From Anarhynchus alexandrinus (lineage: Eukaryota > Chordata > Aves > Charadriiformes > Charadriidae), in assembly GCA_008711295.1 (NCBI GenBank), contig VUYV01000511.1, forward strand, positions 110,584-174,583: a DNA stretch of 64,000 bases, written 5' to 3'. The notes under the pieces were generated by a model. The model searched no databases. It saw only the letters and a program-made list of their open reading frames with translations, and was not told the origin of the DNA. Positions 46,801 to 59,689 of the stretch are shown here, piece by piece. The translations under genes and the position numbers were made by a program. Numbering within the stretch: the stretch's first letter is position 1; each line of letters starts with the position of its first letter.

Positions 46801-49800
46801 AGCAGTGAATTAAAACCATGTTTGCTTAGAAGGGGCCATGTTTGCCCTAATTCCTGACTATTTCTTTTAATCACAGGATGAAAAACTTGCTTTAACTATA
46901 TTTGTGTCTGCAGCGCTGCTGGCTTGGTTACAGATAGGGACAGAGGGGGGCTTTTGGGGACCTTTATAAACAAGGGCTGATTGGGGCTATGAAATCCACC
47001 ACATGGAAACTCGCCTGGGGGCAGTTCTCATTGTCTGCCTCTGCTGTGTGTGTAGGCAGCTTTAGACATGTCGATGCTAATTCGGAATCACTCGGCCTTC
47101 TTACAGAAGCTTCCAGTGCAAATACTTGCATCGCTGCAGTACCGACGTTACATAGTTGAGCCGCAAAAATAAGAAGCGTATGATTCTTGTGGGGTTTAAT
47201 TTGCACGGCATGCCAACAGCCCTGGAAGAATTTTAGTTTTCAAACTTTTTATATGTGAAACTGTAGAGAGAACAGCAGAGATCATCCTTTATTTGTACTG
47301 GTTTCAACTCTTAATTAACCCTGTAAGTCCAAAACTTTATAATAAACGACGTCTTACCCAAGGAAGCAGCCTTTGAAATCCAGTTCTGGTGTCAAAATTG
47401 TATTTATGGTCTTCCATAAACAACACAGCTTGGTCCTGAGGGGAGTTAAAACCACAAAATTAGACTCCAGGTAATTTCCATTCACGTTAAGCATTATGTA
47501 TACTTTCATTAATTGACTTGGAAGCTAGTCTGAGGTGGAATGTAGCTTCTTGCAAACTTTCTCCGTGTAAAGTTCATTGCTTCTGAAATTAGCATGGGAG
47601 GACCTTAAATCTCCACACACCCCTCTCTACTACAAAAGGAGACTTCATCCTTGTCTGCCTTCCCACTAAAGCTTCAAGTTTCCTTCCTCTCGGGCTTAGA
47701 AGGCTTCAATTCGTGCTTAAAAATAGTGAATACAGAACACTTTATTCAAGAAAAAAATATTTTAATGACATTATTAGCTTGAAAAAGTCTGAACTGAGAA
47801 CTTCAGTGCAGTTTCATTTGGCATAAGGAACAGTGGTAGTACTGGAATTGGTGCTACACCCCTTACGTGCCTTCTACTTAACTGACTTTCAAATTGCATA
47901 TAGCATGTACAATGTTGGACATAGCAAATATTTGCCTTTGGAGGGGGGGAGATCAATTTTACCAAAAGTTTCTTCTGGCCTCTGGAAAGTCAGGTTTATT
48001 TTCAGTCCAAACAAGTAGACAAGAACAAGTTTCTCTTAGATTTTTTTTCGATCTAGCCCAGGAGGTCAAGAGCATTTGAAGCCAAGAAGCACTCAATCTC
48101 TCACAAAAAGATGAGTATGCTAAATTTCTGTATCCAATTTATATGTAGTGAATATACTAAACTTGTGAGGTTTTTTTTAATAGCAATACTACTAAGTGAA
48201 AATGAATTTATTAAATGAGAGGGAGAGAAGAATTTGACTCTTGGTTTTGCATTTTGGTTTGAATTCTCAGTTAAGATGGACTTTTGCAGAAATTTATTGC
48301 TAAAATAAAAGGCAAAGTAGTAGAGCAAAGAGTTAAAATAAGTTTAGAAACGAGTGCTCTTCTGTCTCCAATTAAGAATATTTGGTTCTAGCGAGATGGG
48401 AACTGACAGGTTTCACTTTTGACAAAAGAGTCATAAAAAATAAACATTATATATAAGGGGTAATTTACTGCAAATAATGTTTAGATAAACATAAATATAG
48501 ACAGCAATGCAAACTGACTTGGTTAGCATTACAAAATGTTGAATGAGTTTAATAACTGCCTGTAGCGATTTATAATACTGTATGTGAAAAAATACTCTTC
48601 AAACTGTATTTACAATAGAAATAAGTTTAATAGTTCTAATTTGTTCTGCAGATGCTATTCATTAAAGTCAAATTATATTAAGGACTTTTACATCGCTGTA
48701 TCAGTTAAGTTTTTGCTTTTTTTTTTTTTCCTCTGCTCATTGAGTTTATATTGCACTGAGTTATTTCAGAGGAAGAGAAAATGATAGCAGAATTTACTGG
48801 AGAAGAACAGTCTTGTCTTGAAAATGTATACATTTGTCTCAGCAAAGGAAAAATCTGGTCTGTTTTTAGACAAATGCTGAACTTGATAAGGAGATATGAG
48901 TAAGTAATACCATTCCCACTTGAAAACCATTAGAGAGGGCAAATCTGGAATGTAAAACAGGCAAAAAAATTTATTGAGTGTTGTGCAGGAGTGCATGAGA
49001 GTCTGAAGGACTCATTTTGAAGTATGTAGAAAATACTAGAAACTAGAAAGTGTCTCTGATTTCCTGGCTTTTTGGTGAAACAGGAGCTATAGATCCTCTG
49101 GTTCTCTCTGCCAAGAGGTTGGGGTGTGTCCTGGGAGAAGGCAGAAGACTCACTGGGATGGAATTCCAGAGGAAAGAGGTTGGGGTCGGGTTCTGGCACC
49201 TCTGGGGCTACGTGCTGGGATGAGGGTGGTGTGTGGAGCTACCTAACCCCGTGCTTGCCAGGGCTGTGGCTTTGCCATCTGAGCCCGGAGGCCTCGGGCT
49301 GGCAGTACTGAAGAAACACATATAAACAGAGAAAAATGTAAATGTAATGATTCACTGGCTTGCAAGTTACAGGTTAAATTATGGTGAATAAATTCCAGGC
49401 TATCGGAAGAAAAGACCACCGCCCTTTCTTTCCCCTCTCCTGTCCATATAGGAGATGCTCAATTCTTTCCTCTGTGCATTGCTGTCCCTTATGCAATACT
49501 GGGATGGAAATATGAACAAGAGCAAGATTCTGTCAGAAGCTGGTAGGTAGCAAGCCCTCAGGTGAAACTACGTATTATCAATGTAAAATTCATTGGGAGC
49601 ATAATTTTAAGAACAATTATCTTACTTGTTTTGAAATGATAAACACTCATGAACAAAGACCTGGCTAACTATAGTGGGCGCTGGATTTTTTTTTTTTAAT
49701 TAAGATAATAAAAATGGAATTTTTTAACCCAAGAATGGCCAGTGGTTTTCCTAGTGCAATTTTTGTAATGGCATTAGGCTTACAGAAGAGTTTATTTGTA

Positions 49801-51312
49801 GGGAAAGCTGTATTGAATATGTCTATTGCAAATGCAGGCACCCAGAGCCTGGATAGTATTTCCCATGCATAGAGCAAAGTAATTGGATTGCTTAATTTTC
49901 AGAGAAAACATAAGAAAACTTTTTAAAGAAGATAAGTAGGACAAGTAAAAGCAATTTACATAAAGCACATCCCTCCTTATTCCCTTTAAAATACACGGGA
50001 AAGTTCAACAACACTGAAAAGCAGGGGAGCTAAAGTGGACAGATGATGCTTTACGAAGGATTTTTCATGCATTACGCGAGAGCCGGGAGCTCACCGCTGG
50101 GAGTGAGCTGTCACTGCTCTCCATGGCTTTTCATACGGGCAATTCAAGTGTCCCTGGCATTCAAGTGGCAATTCAAGTCCCTGGCAGCTCTGCTCCATGC
50201 CCCTGGGAATGCTCTAGAGGGTTTCATAGGTGTTTTCCCCTCTTCATCCTACCCATCCAACCTACGTTCTATCTACGTGTTCTGTCCTTTTTGGAGCAGA
50301 CTTTCTGCGTGGTACTGTGTCACATCTGGTAGATGCACTCTAGAGACGCCCGGTGTAACAGATAAGAGGAATTTCTATTATTTAAGATAACACGACTGTA
50401 TTATCCTGTTGGTAATTAAGCCATTTCCCAAGCCTTGTGCTTATATGTCTTTGGAGGAATTCCTGTCTCGAGAGGAACTTTGAAGCATAAGGTAACCTGT
50501 CCTCTCTTGGAGCTGGAAGGTGTTTGCTCGGAGAGGGCTCTGCAGAGAGTGACCAGAGGGTGCGACCTGGCCTGGGCTTGGTCTTCCCACATTACAGCTT
50601 GGTCTTTCCATAGCTCTGCTGGTTTTTCGGATGGCTTGGCAATTTGGATGTCCTACCTTGAACAAAAAGAAGTGATGCTTTACCGAGATCTGCAGGGTGT
50701 TGTTGGAAATGCTGTCCTTCTGCATCAACAGAAATCTTTGCTGTCTCGTGCTTTTCAGACCCGTTGGTCATCCCACCTCACGCCGTTGACTTTACTGGAG
50801 CCTGCCTCAACCCAATTTCCAGAAAAGGCTGTCTCCTTTGGCATGACTTTCTGCCAACGTAAGAATGTGTAAAACGCTCTCACCAGCTTCCCACCACATG
50901 GAAAATCAGCCTTGCCTCACCTCTGTTGTGTGGTAGTGCCTTCTATCCTCAGCAGAGGCTGCCAACATCATCCCCCCCAAACCTGTGCCCCATGAGGTCC
51001 CCATCGCTGTAAAATAGCGGTAGTTCCCCTCTGAATCTCCCACTCTTTCAGTTCCTCATCCCTTTTTGACTGCAACTCACGTTCTGCTGTTCTCTTTTCT
51101 GGCTGGTCCTCTACCCATAACCTTCTTTCCTGAGGGTTGATTAACCTTCATTAAAGCACAGGTACTTTTTGTTTTTGTTTGTTTGTTTGTTTTTCTTTGA
51201 GGTGTCCCTTTCCCGGCGCGCGAACATTTAGACACCAAGAACCCCTCGGCCCTTTTTTGACAACGTTCAAATCAATGAGGGAGTCATCCTGGAGTCCTTC
51301 TACATGGAATTA
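43880..51312. other. Intergenic region downstream of PPP1R21, no gene recognised
   Basis: Mostly AT-rich with short chance ORFs only. A GC-richer patch at 49090-49310 repeats AAGAGGTTGGGGT (from about 49113 and 49177). A short tandem duplication with GGCAATTCAAGT and CCCTGGCA lies at 50138-50184. A 145-codon + strand ORF at 50435-50872 shows no recognisable domain. Confidence 0.5.
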
Positions 51313-52107
51313 NNNNNNNNNNNNNNNNNNNNNNNNNNNNNNNNNNNNNNNNNNNNNNNNNNNNNNNNNNNNNNNNNNNNNNNNNNNNNNNNNNNNNNNN
51401 NNNNNNNNNNNNNNNNNNNNNNNNNNNNNNNNNNNNNNNNNNNNNNNNNNNNNNNNNNNNNNNNNNNNNNNNNNNNNNNNNNNNNNNNNNNNNNNNNNNN
51501 NNNNNNNNNNNNNNNNNNNNNNNNNNNNNNNNNNNNNNNNNNNNNNNNNNNNNNNNNNNNNNNNNNNNNNNNNNNNNNNNNNNNNNNNNNNNNNNNNNNN
51601 NNNNNNNNNNNNNNNNNNNNNNNNNNNNNNNNNNNNNNNNNNNNNNNNNNNNNNNNNNNNNNNNNNNNNNNNNNNNNNNNNNNNNNNNNNNNNNNNNNNN
51701 NNNNNNNNNNNNNNNNNNNNNNNNNNNNNNNNNNNNNNNNNNNNNNNNNNNNNNNNNNNNNNNNNNNNNNNNNNNNNNNNNNNNNNNNNNNNNNNNNNNN
51801 NNNNNNNNNNNNNNNNNNNNNNNNNNNNNNNNNNNNNNNNNNNNNNNNNNNNNNNNNNNNNNNNNNNNNNNNNNNNNNNNNNNNNNNNNNNNNNNNNNNN
51901 NNNNNNNNNNNNNNNNNNNNNNNNNNNNNNNNNNNNNNNNNNNNNNNNNNNNNNNNNNNNNNNNNNNNNNNNNNNNNNNNNNNNNNNNNNNNNNNNNNNN
52001 NNNNNNNNNNNNNNNNNNNNNNNNNNNNNNNNNNNNNNNNNNNNNNNNNNNNNNNNNNNNNNNNNNNNNNNNNNNNNNNNNNNNNNNNNNNNNNNNNNNN
52101 NNNNNNN
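51313..52107. other. Assembly gap, 795 N
   Basis: Unsequenced. The real length is not known from this sequence. Both edges are moderately GC- and CpG-rich (GGCGCGCGAA near 51215; GGGGTTCGGG near 52192), as often seen where GC-rich avian promoters fail to assemble. Confidence 0.99.
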
Positions 52108-55100
52108 TTTATTTCAAAGTACAAGTGGTGAAAAGGGGATGGCTTCACACGGGGTCCCCGGAGCTTTGAACCGCTGTGGAAATCGGTTCAGCGGGGTTCG
52201 GGTGACTGGCATCCCCGCAGGATCACGTTCCCATGACTTTTGCCTTGTTGGGGAGGAGATTGGGGCGAGGGAGAAGTTGGTGGTTTTTTTTAATGCTTGA
52301 AATGAAATGAATTCCTGGAGCCTTTCTCGTGTTTTCTAGTGGTTCAGCTGGTGATGTTAAGCAGTGCATGTAGGCGCCCGGGGTTTGCAATCATTGCTGC
52401 AGAAATCCCTCCCGTACGTACAGCGGGGCACGGGGCTTCGGGAAAACAACTGGAGCGGATGCAGAAGGATGTGCCTCACAGGGCTGAAACAATTAGACAG
52501 CACTTACTCTTAGCACAAACTCTGGAGATGTTTTTTCAAGCGTACTGTAGGTGAGAAAGGCTATGGAAAGTTTCCACTTCCTGGTTTTGAATAAGTTTTT
52601 GAATAAGGACTCACTGAAGGAGCGATTTTCAGTCAGTTGGGTTTTTTTTTAAAGATGTAGGTGTTCTGATACTTCTGGCAAATAAGAGCACTTCTGAAAC
52701 GTGCTAGGAAAAATGCTGACTAAGGTATTTTATCGGAGCCCAGTGAAAGTTAAGTTACAAAAGTCTACGCTTACCTTCCCCAGCAGGGATGTTTTTTCTC
52801 CGAGGTGGAGCGCCCCAGAAACCCTCGCTGATTTCTCTGCAAACGGGACTTAGCTTTTTTGGGGAGAGTGCTAATAACTCGCTGGGGAGGAGGGAAGAGA
52901 AGTTTTGGAGCCTGAGGCTCTTAAATATGAACTATTCATTTTGCTGTTAACTCACTTTTCCCTCTCTGGAGGCTGAGACTCTTCTGTGTCTGTAAGAGAA
53001 GAAGAAAAAGGTAGCGGAAGACAAAACCTTGAGTTGCCCGGTTTAGTGCACCGAAAGCAAAGAACACCTGCGGCGAGAAAATCTTATGAGAGAAGATTAG
53101 CTGCTTTCTTGACTGTATATATTAGCGGAGGAGAGCTTAGCACTGCTCTCTGTAACTAGTTGGAGTTGAGCACAGAAGTAGTTCGTACAACAGGGAGCAT
53201 GGCTGGAAATTATACTTAACTGATGTTGGAGTGGTAAATTACTGGGGGAAATTCTGCCCAAAGGCATGTATGAGGTCTGTGGTTCATGCTGAGATTCAAT
53301 TATTCTCCCTATTTGCTTTTGCACGTATAATGAATGTTGTTTTCTATCACTTTAAAAATTATTGGGGTTTATAAGCTTAATGGGCCAGCTTGTTGGTACT
53401 TCTGCTCCAATCCAGATCTCTAAATAGCAAATAGATGTAAACTTTTAAGTTAACCTGTGTGTGAACGTTAACTCCAATGTGAAATGCACCCGATTGCGTG
53501 AATAGAGATGCACTCTCATGGACAGTGTTTTACTTCATGTTTTGGTAAACAAGATTCCTCTAGTCCACCACTCTTATGTTTTTGATTGGTATAAATATGA
53601 GCTGAAGTCTTTTCCTTCAGAAAGGCAGGCTGCCCCCACGTCTCTCATAAAAAGCTTTTGGAGAGGAAGCCAAATGAGGCTTTTTTGGGGGACTGCGTTA
53701 TGAATTACACTTTCTGACATGACTGTCATCAGTTGCTATTAAAAATACCTCCATACAAATAGACAAAGAAGAATTCAGTTGTGACCCTCCTTCTCGTTAG
53801 TGCTGGGTATTCTTATAAGGCTTTAAGGCAGGGAGAAGGGGAGTATCCCGCAGCTGAGGAGAGAGTTGGTCTGTCAGAAAACGTTACTAAGAGCTGTCAG
53901 GATGTACTTTTCATGTTTAGAAGACCTCTGCAAATCTTAAGTTGTGGGTCAGTCTCCAGGAAGGTACTAGTGTTTGTTTGTTGGGCACTAAACATGAGGT
54001 AGTTTTAAATGCAGATATAAAAACTGACTCTGAACAACAACAAATTAAAAAAAAAAAAGAGAAGAGTATTATATTGTTAGTGAATATGCTAAATATAGTA
54101 TTTCTGCTAGCTTCCCTACTTTCTATTATTCACTGCTGAGATTAGTGGCAAGAGTTTTTGACATGTCCTTTTGCGTCGTGTATTCTGCGTGGCATTTCAC
54201 CCGTCGTCGCTTCCCTTGGACACTGCAAACGCTAGCAAAGGACCAGGCTGAAATTTGTTTCTGACCATGACCAGTTTAATATTTTGACATGTGATCTGTG
54301 TGCCAAAGCAGTCAGGCCTTTTTCTTTTTTTTTTTTTTTTTCATCCAGAGGGCTGCTTAATCCTAAAAAAACCCAGGCTGTTGATTTTACAGAAGCACGA
54401 CAGCCACCCGTAACAGCATTTCTCCTGCTTGGTAGCATATTATAAATCTCTGCCTCTGCCCAGAGGGAGGGGTTTGGGATGTTAAACTCCTTGCCAGAAC
54501 CCTCTGCAGTGCTGCCGTGACCAGAGTACTTTTGTGGGATGTTTGTGCGTTCCTAATAATAACATGTTTCCTAAACACGGTTAAAAATTGCTTCAGTAGA
54601 TGCAGTAACATTCCATTAACTTAGTGACCTGCAGAAGGACTGTAAATAAAAATAGACTTATTTTCCTGTCTCTTCCAGGCCAGAGCACTGTGTTGAGGGT
54701 TTGTTGGCTTTTTTTTTTTTTTAACTTAAAAAAAACCCAAACCTTCTGTACAGTAAAATGTCAGCTAGTGTCAATAAGCAGTTTACATGACATGAGACTC
54801 TTTGCAACTGTCCATTGGCTCTCCGAAATCTGCCTACGGAGTGTAAGTTATGCAGTCACTATGGTGATGCTGAAGAGGAGTGCGATTCAGAGAGGATAAA
54901 GCAGAACTGGCTGAGTAAACTGAATGGGAGTGGGAACAGAAGCACCTTTCAGGGGTGCAGCAGTGCTGCTCCCCACCGCTCGACAGCCCGGCAACCTCCG
55001 CCTCTTCCCCATCCATCCATCTTCTGACTGGGGGGTTTCATTTGTGGGGAGAAGAAAGGCCCTGGGGAGAGGTGTGTTGTATACGTGAGAGAAACGTGCA

Positions 55101-55208
55101 TATATGCATAGTGAAGTGGATTAAAAATTATTTACATATCTTGTATCCAGATAATAGGAAGAAATAAGTTATCTACATAACCAGATAATAGGAAGAAATT
55201 AAGTGCAA
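52108..55208. other. Non-coding region right of the gap
   Basis: No recognisable gene or CR1 end. Near its right end CCAGATAATAGGAAGAAAT is repeated at 55147-55165 and 55181-55199 (34-bp period). Confidence 0.5.
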
Positions 55209-55362
55209 CAGCACGGAGTAGTCAATCTCCAGCTACAAAACATTTAAGGGTCACAGGCTTGCAACGAGCACTTTCGAACATGAAAAGAGAAAGTTTTCCC
55301 AATCCACAGCTACGAGTAACTATTTTGTTTTGAGAAGATGTGATCGCATCTTGCATCACACC
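55209..55362 (+). repeat. Left arm of the inverted repeat
   Basis: 154 bases beginning CAGCACGGAGTAGTCAATC and ending CTTGCATCACACC. Pairs with 56074-56275 in reverse complement with scattered mismatches and small indels. Confidence 0.75.
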
Positions 55363-56073
55363 TTGCAGTCGCATCTTGCACACGGGTGACATGTCTTAGA
55401 AAGCACTGTGATATCCAGGAAGGAAGAGAATAAAAGCACTGAGTAGTTAATATTGATTTGATCAGGTTTTTTATTATTTCGTCTGAACTCAGAGAGTTTT
55501 CTTCTGTTAAAGATGTTTGGTACAACATAGAGAACCATTTTGTGGTTCTTGGGATTTAACCCTGTTCTCATTTGAGTTGGTAAAAAATGCTCCTACTGTC
55601 TTTGATAGCAGATTGTGTCCTCTTGAGGTTTATCCTGACCATCCCCTGCTTGCCAGCAAATGGGGCACGAGCATGGGTACACCCTGTCCCGCCTTCTGAG
55701 CTACCAACCTGCAGTCCAAAGATGCACAGAAACATGCGCTACCAGACATACGTTACTTAGACCTGGCACAGTCTGTCACCTTCTCAGATAGGAAAACCAC
55801 CCTGTGAAAAGGAAAACACTGGACATATGAGGTGGGACTCTTTTCTGAGTCTCTTCTGGAGGAACTGACTGAGAAGTTAGAACTGATGGACCCGAGAAAC
55901 ATGCTTAGACTTGTGTGGAGTACTGGTGTTTGCTATTCTTGTGGTTAGATGTGATGATATACTAGAGATAAGTGCCTTTTTTGACACTTTTGTTACATTT
56001 TTAAAAGAATAACAGGTTATAAGTGTACCTGTTTCTGACTCTTTCTTATGTACCAGAATTATCCAGAGTTGGT

Positions 56074-56275
56074 GGTGTGATGCAAGATGTGATGGCATCT
56101 CCTCGAAACAAGATAGTTACATATAGCTGTGGACTGGGAAAGCTTTCTTTTTATTTATGTCCCTTCCAACTCTAACCATTCTATGATTCTATGTTAGAAA
56201 GCACTCGTTGCAAGCGCTGTGATCCTTGAACGTTTCGTAGCTGGAGATTGGCTTTTGATTGACTTCTCTGTGCTG
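56074..56275 (-). repeat. Right arm of the inverted repeat
   Basis: 202 bases from GGTGTGATGCAAGATG to GACTTCTCTGTGCTG, the reverse complement of the left arm plus an extra ~40 bases (56155-56194) that have no partner. Confidence 0.75.
56159..56193 (+). mobile_element. Very short CR1 3' tail inside the right arm
   Basis: GTCCCTTCCAACTCTAACC followed by ATTCTATGATTCTATG is the + strand CR1 3' terminus with its 8-bp tail repeats. It is absent from the matching place in the left arm, so it looks like an insertion into one arm. Confidence 0.75.
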
Positions 56276-56537
56276 ATACATTCATTGATTCATGTGTTTT
56301 GTAACGTGTCTGCATACTGGCTAAGTCACAGCAAGCAGTATAGGAATTGCTGCAGGTAACTTTATAGTTCCCTTCAGGTGTGTGAGGTGGCCTGTGGGGG
56401 AAGAGGACTACTATTGTTTTTTGTAGCTCAATTCCTTGCTGCATGCACTGATGGAGAAACTCTTGAGTGACTTTCAAGAGTGGCTTCAGGTCTCCATTCC
56501 AGGATCTTTCCCAATGGCACTTAAATTAGACTTCTAT

Positions 56538-56588
56538 TTCAGTTTATTTTATTTATTTTTAGTTTATTCTATTTAGTTTATTTTATCC
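56538..56588. repeat. T-rich imperfect repeat
   Basis: Runs of TTTATT and AGTTTATT units. Low-complexity sequence. Confidence 0.6.
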
Positions 56589-57061
56589 CATTCTGAAAGT
56601 TAGGTTCGTGATAATCAACTCTGCAAAGAAGCCTGGAGAGGAACGGTGGTGTGGATCCCAGGTGACTGTGTTGCAGTGATTTATGAAAATCTCCCAGTTC
56701 CTGTAGAAAGCATTTTTGACACATCCCTGTAAAATCATACAGACACTTCCAGTAAAATGATGTCGCTAAGCTTTCCTGCCTTGATTTCTCTTCCCAACGA
56801 AGAAAATACCCAAGGAGCAAGCTGGACTGACTCACCCGTGCTGGTGCGACTGCTGGAGCGGGGCGAGGGAGGGTGTGGGAATCGGGGCTTACAGTATATG
56901 GGGAGGTCGGTTGAAGCCGATCGTGTTACACACAAGACCGGTCATGCATGCTGCTTTGTTGTCTTTTTGGGGCAGCTTTGAAATTACTTCACATCTGAGT
57001 GTTAGGGAAGGTCTCCTAGAATGGATCTAGACATGAAAAGGAGTTTATTTACAGTGCATAG

Positions 57062-57635
57062 CACAGAATCACAGAATGGTCAGGGTTGGAAGGGACCTCT
57101 GGAGATCTAGTCCAACCCCCCTGCCAGAGCAGGGTCACCTACAGCAGGTTGCACAGGACGACATCCAGGCTGGTTTTAAATATCTCCAGAGTCGGAGACT
57201 CCACCACCTCTCTGGGCAGCCTGTTCCAGTGCTCTGCCACCCTCAAAGTAAAGAAGTTCCTCCTCATGTTAAGATGGAACTTCCTATATTCAAGTTTGTG
57301 CCTGTTCCCTCTTGTCCTATCACTGGGCACCACTGAAAAAAGACTGTTCCCATCCCCCTGGCACCCTCCCTTTAAGTATTTATAAGCACTGATAAGATCC
57401 CCCCTCAGTCTTCTTTTCTCCAGACTAAAAAGACCCACGTCCCTCAGTCTTTCCTCATAAGAGAGATGCTCCAATCCCCTAATCATCTTTGTAGCCCTCT
57501 GCTGGACCCTCTCCAGCAGTCCCCTGTCTTTCTTGAACCGGGGAGCCCAGAACTGGACACAGTACTCCAGATGCGGCCTCACCAGGGCAGAGCAGAGGGG
57601 GAGGATGACCTCCCTCGACCTGCTGGCCACACTCA
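57062..57635 (-). mobile_element. 5'-truncated CR1 LINE with the C-terminal part of ORF2
   Basis: The minus strand holds a 165-codon open frame (57139-57636) with the typical CR1 ORF2 C-terminus: [53 protein letters not shown] and the final [20 protein letters not shown]. The 3' end at 57062 has the tail repeat (ATTCTGTG twice on the minus strand). The frame is intact over this span, so the insertion is younger than the other CR1 copies here, but it lacks the endonuclease and most of the reverse transcriptase and cannot move by itself. Confidence 0.93.
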
Positions 57636-59689
57636 AGCAGCTAAGGTTTGGGCGATGGGATTTGTTTTGAATAGCCCCACTAAATTTTCACATAAACTGG
57701 AAGGTCCCCACCGTCTAACCTCATTCTGTTGTGAGCAAAAAGAGGAGCTACTTCTTTGAGGAAGACCCACCTCAACCACAGCCCAGAGGCTAAAATAGTT
57801 AATAGAGATGTGAATCTGGAAGCACTGCTGCTTTTTTTTTTTTCTTTCTTTTGAGACCTTACCATAGGTTTTCCCTCTCGTGTGAATCTCATATCTGCTA
57901 CAGCCTTTAAAGCATGAGAAGTGACTGCGAGAGGCAGAGGAGCTGGCAGTTCTTCAGGCCTCCTTCGTTAGGTGCCTCTGCGTCGCATCCCTCCCGAGCG
58001 CCGGATGTTCTCCCGGTGCGCAGAGAGCATCGGTGCTGTAGCTCTCGGTACTTGCCCGTGTGGTGGGGAGTTTCCCACATCCCAAACTCTGTGACACCAT
58101 CCTCTCGAGAGGCTGTTTCAGCCTCTGCCATATCCTTTTCCCCAGCAAGGAAAGGAATCGTTGTCTCCGCATGGGCACATACTGTGATGCGTTGTGCTGA
58201 TGCCCTTAAAAATGTTAATTTTTTCATGCTTTTGTGTGAGAGTACCGACCACCTTATTTGTAAACTCTCCTTTGACTCAAGGCAGAAACAAGTCATAGCG
58301 AGAGGCGTTTGCGTGGGTTACGCCTGCCTTTGCTCCGGGGACGTGCGCGCTGTCAAAAGCTGAAAGCTTTAATTCCTCCAGCTCTCGGGGCCAAGAGTAA
58401 GGAATTCCAAATTAAACAGATTAGCTGTGAGCTCCGAACTTCTCCCAGCTGTGCCTGTGCCCCAGAGAGCGAGCAATGTAAATATAAGTTCACATTCCAC
58501 TTTGAAGTCGGCGTATATTTTTGACTGTTACACCAGTTCCTTATTTTCTAAAAGTAATGAAATGAGTAATGCAGTGGGAGACTTAATCCATGTATATATC
58601 CCAAATACCAGTGAAAGCCAAGAAATTCCTATTTCCTGTCAGTTGTGCCTTTTGCTTATGTTTATTTCAGAGGTATACGTTGAGAACTTTTTTTTGTGTG
58701 TGTGTCTAGGAGAGGTAGAGCAGAGTTAAATAAAAGTGCAGCCATATGTAGTCTCAAAATAAAATTTGAGGCAAATCAACATAAATCAAGCAGTATTTTA
58801 CGTAGAAGGTATGCTTCAAGTTTTTTTGCATAGCTCAGTAATAAAACGGTGATACAAAGAATATGGCTGTAAAATACAGAGACAAATCTGCTGTATTTTA
58901 CTCGGATATCACAAGGGTTTACAAACGTTTAGGGTATTTTATATACCATATGTGCTTTATTGCTTAAACTGCAGAGAATTTGTACTTTCCTGCGAGACTA
59001 TTACACTTTATGGCAAAATGCTTGAAGAATCGTCTACATATTTGTACAAGAAACGGTAACGACTCATATGGTACCATTATGGGACAGCTTCACCGCAACA
59101 CGCAGAGCTTTGCATTACATTTCTATATAGCCTATGTGCAAGGGACAATGTTGTTTCTGGAAATATAATTGAGGTGTAGCAGTGTATGGGGTCCGTAGTC
59201 GTTCTGGAAGGGTGGAAATCCAACGACCAGGTGTTGCCCACAAACAGAGTAGCTCATGCGAAGAGCTCGCCTTATTTTGAAGGGATTATTTAACTGTTTT
59301 TTTCCCACTGTGTGTAGGTAAATCTGGGATTTTTTTTTCAGCTTGAAACAATTTGTGAGGTTGATATTTGCCCAATAAGTGGCCCATGCAAGTGGTGTGC
59401 GTAAGTTACGTGCTGAGGTGTTACAAAGAGAATTTATTTCGGGGATGTGTAGCTTAACAGTTTTGAAGCCACAGTGGCCTCTGGCGCTAGAGAGGCTTAT
59501 TATAAGGAATGTATGTATAAAATTATGGTTTTCTGTGTGTTTTGGAATGTGAGTACTGTCTATTAAACATGACTTGCTTTATGCTTTGCAGAAGGGAGGT
59601 GTTTCCCCGCCATTCCGCATTAGCTGACCCCATGCTCCTCCAATATTTAAAAAAAAGAAAGGACTTTTGTGTTTAAATCCGCAGGGATG

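Larger units (their letters stand above)
55209..56275. mobile_element. Element with long terminal inverted repeats, family unknown
   Basis: The left arm (55209-55362) is the imperfect reverse complement of the right arm (56074-56275) along its whole length. For example, AATCTCCAGCTAC at 55225 pairs with GTAGCTGGAGATT at 56238, and CTTGCATCACACC at 55350 with GGTGTGATGCAAG at 56074. The 711-bp spacer encodes no recognisable transposase. The form fits a non-autonomous DNA transposon, though an inverted duplication of another repeat is possible. The right arm is longer because a CR1 tail is inserted in it. Confidence 0.65.

Noticed and set aside
50435..50872. 145-codon + strand ORF between PPP1R21 and STON1
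   Set aside because: No recognisable motif and no splice-site support for a flanking exon.
51179..52300. Apparent 373-codon ORF and two companions at 51300-52148 and 51304-52131
   Set aside because: They are made almost wholly of the N gap; only the short flanks are real sequence and neither resembles a protein.
57914..58363. 149-codon + strand ORF with an overlapping minus-strand ORF
   Set aside because: GC-richer sequence with open frames on both strands and no known domain; more likely chance than a gene.
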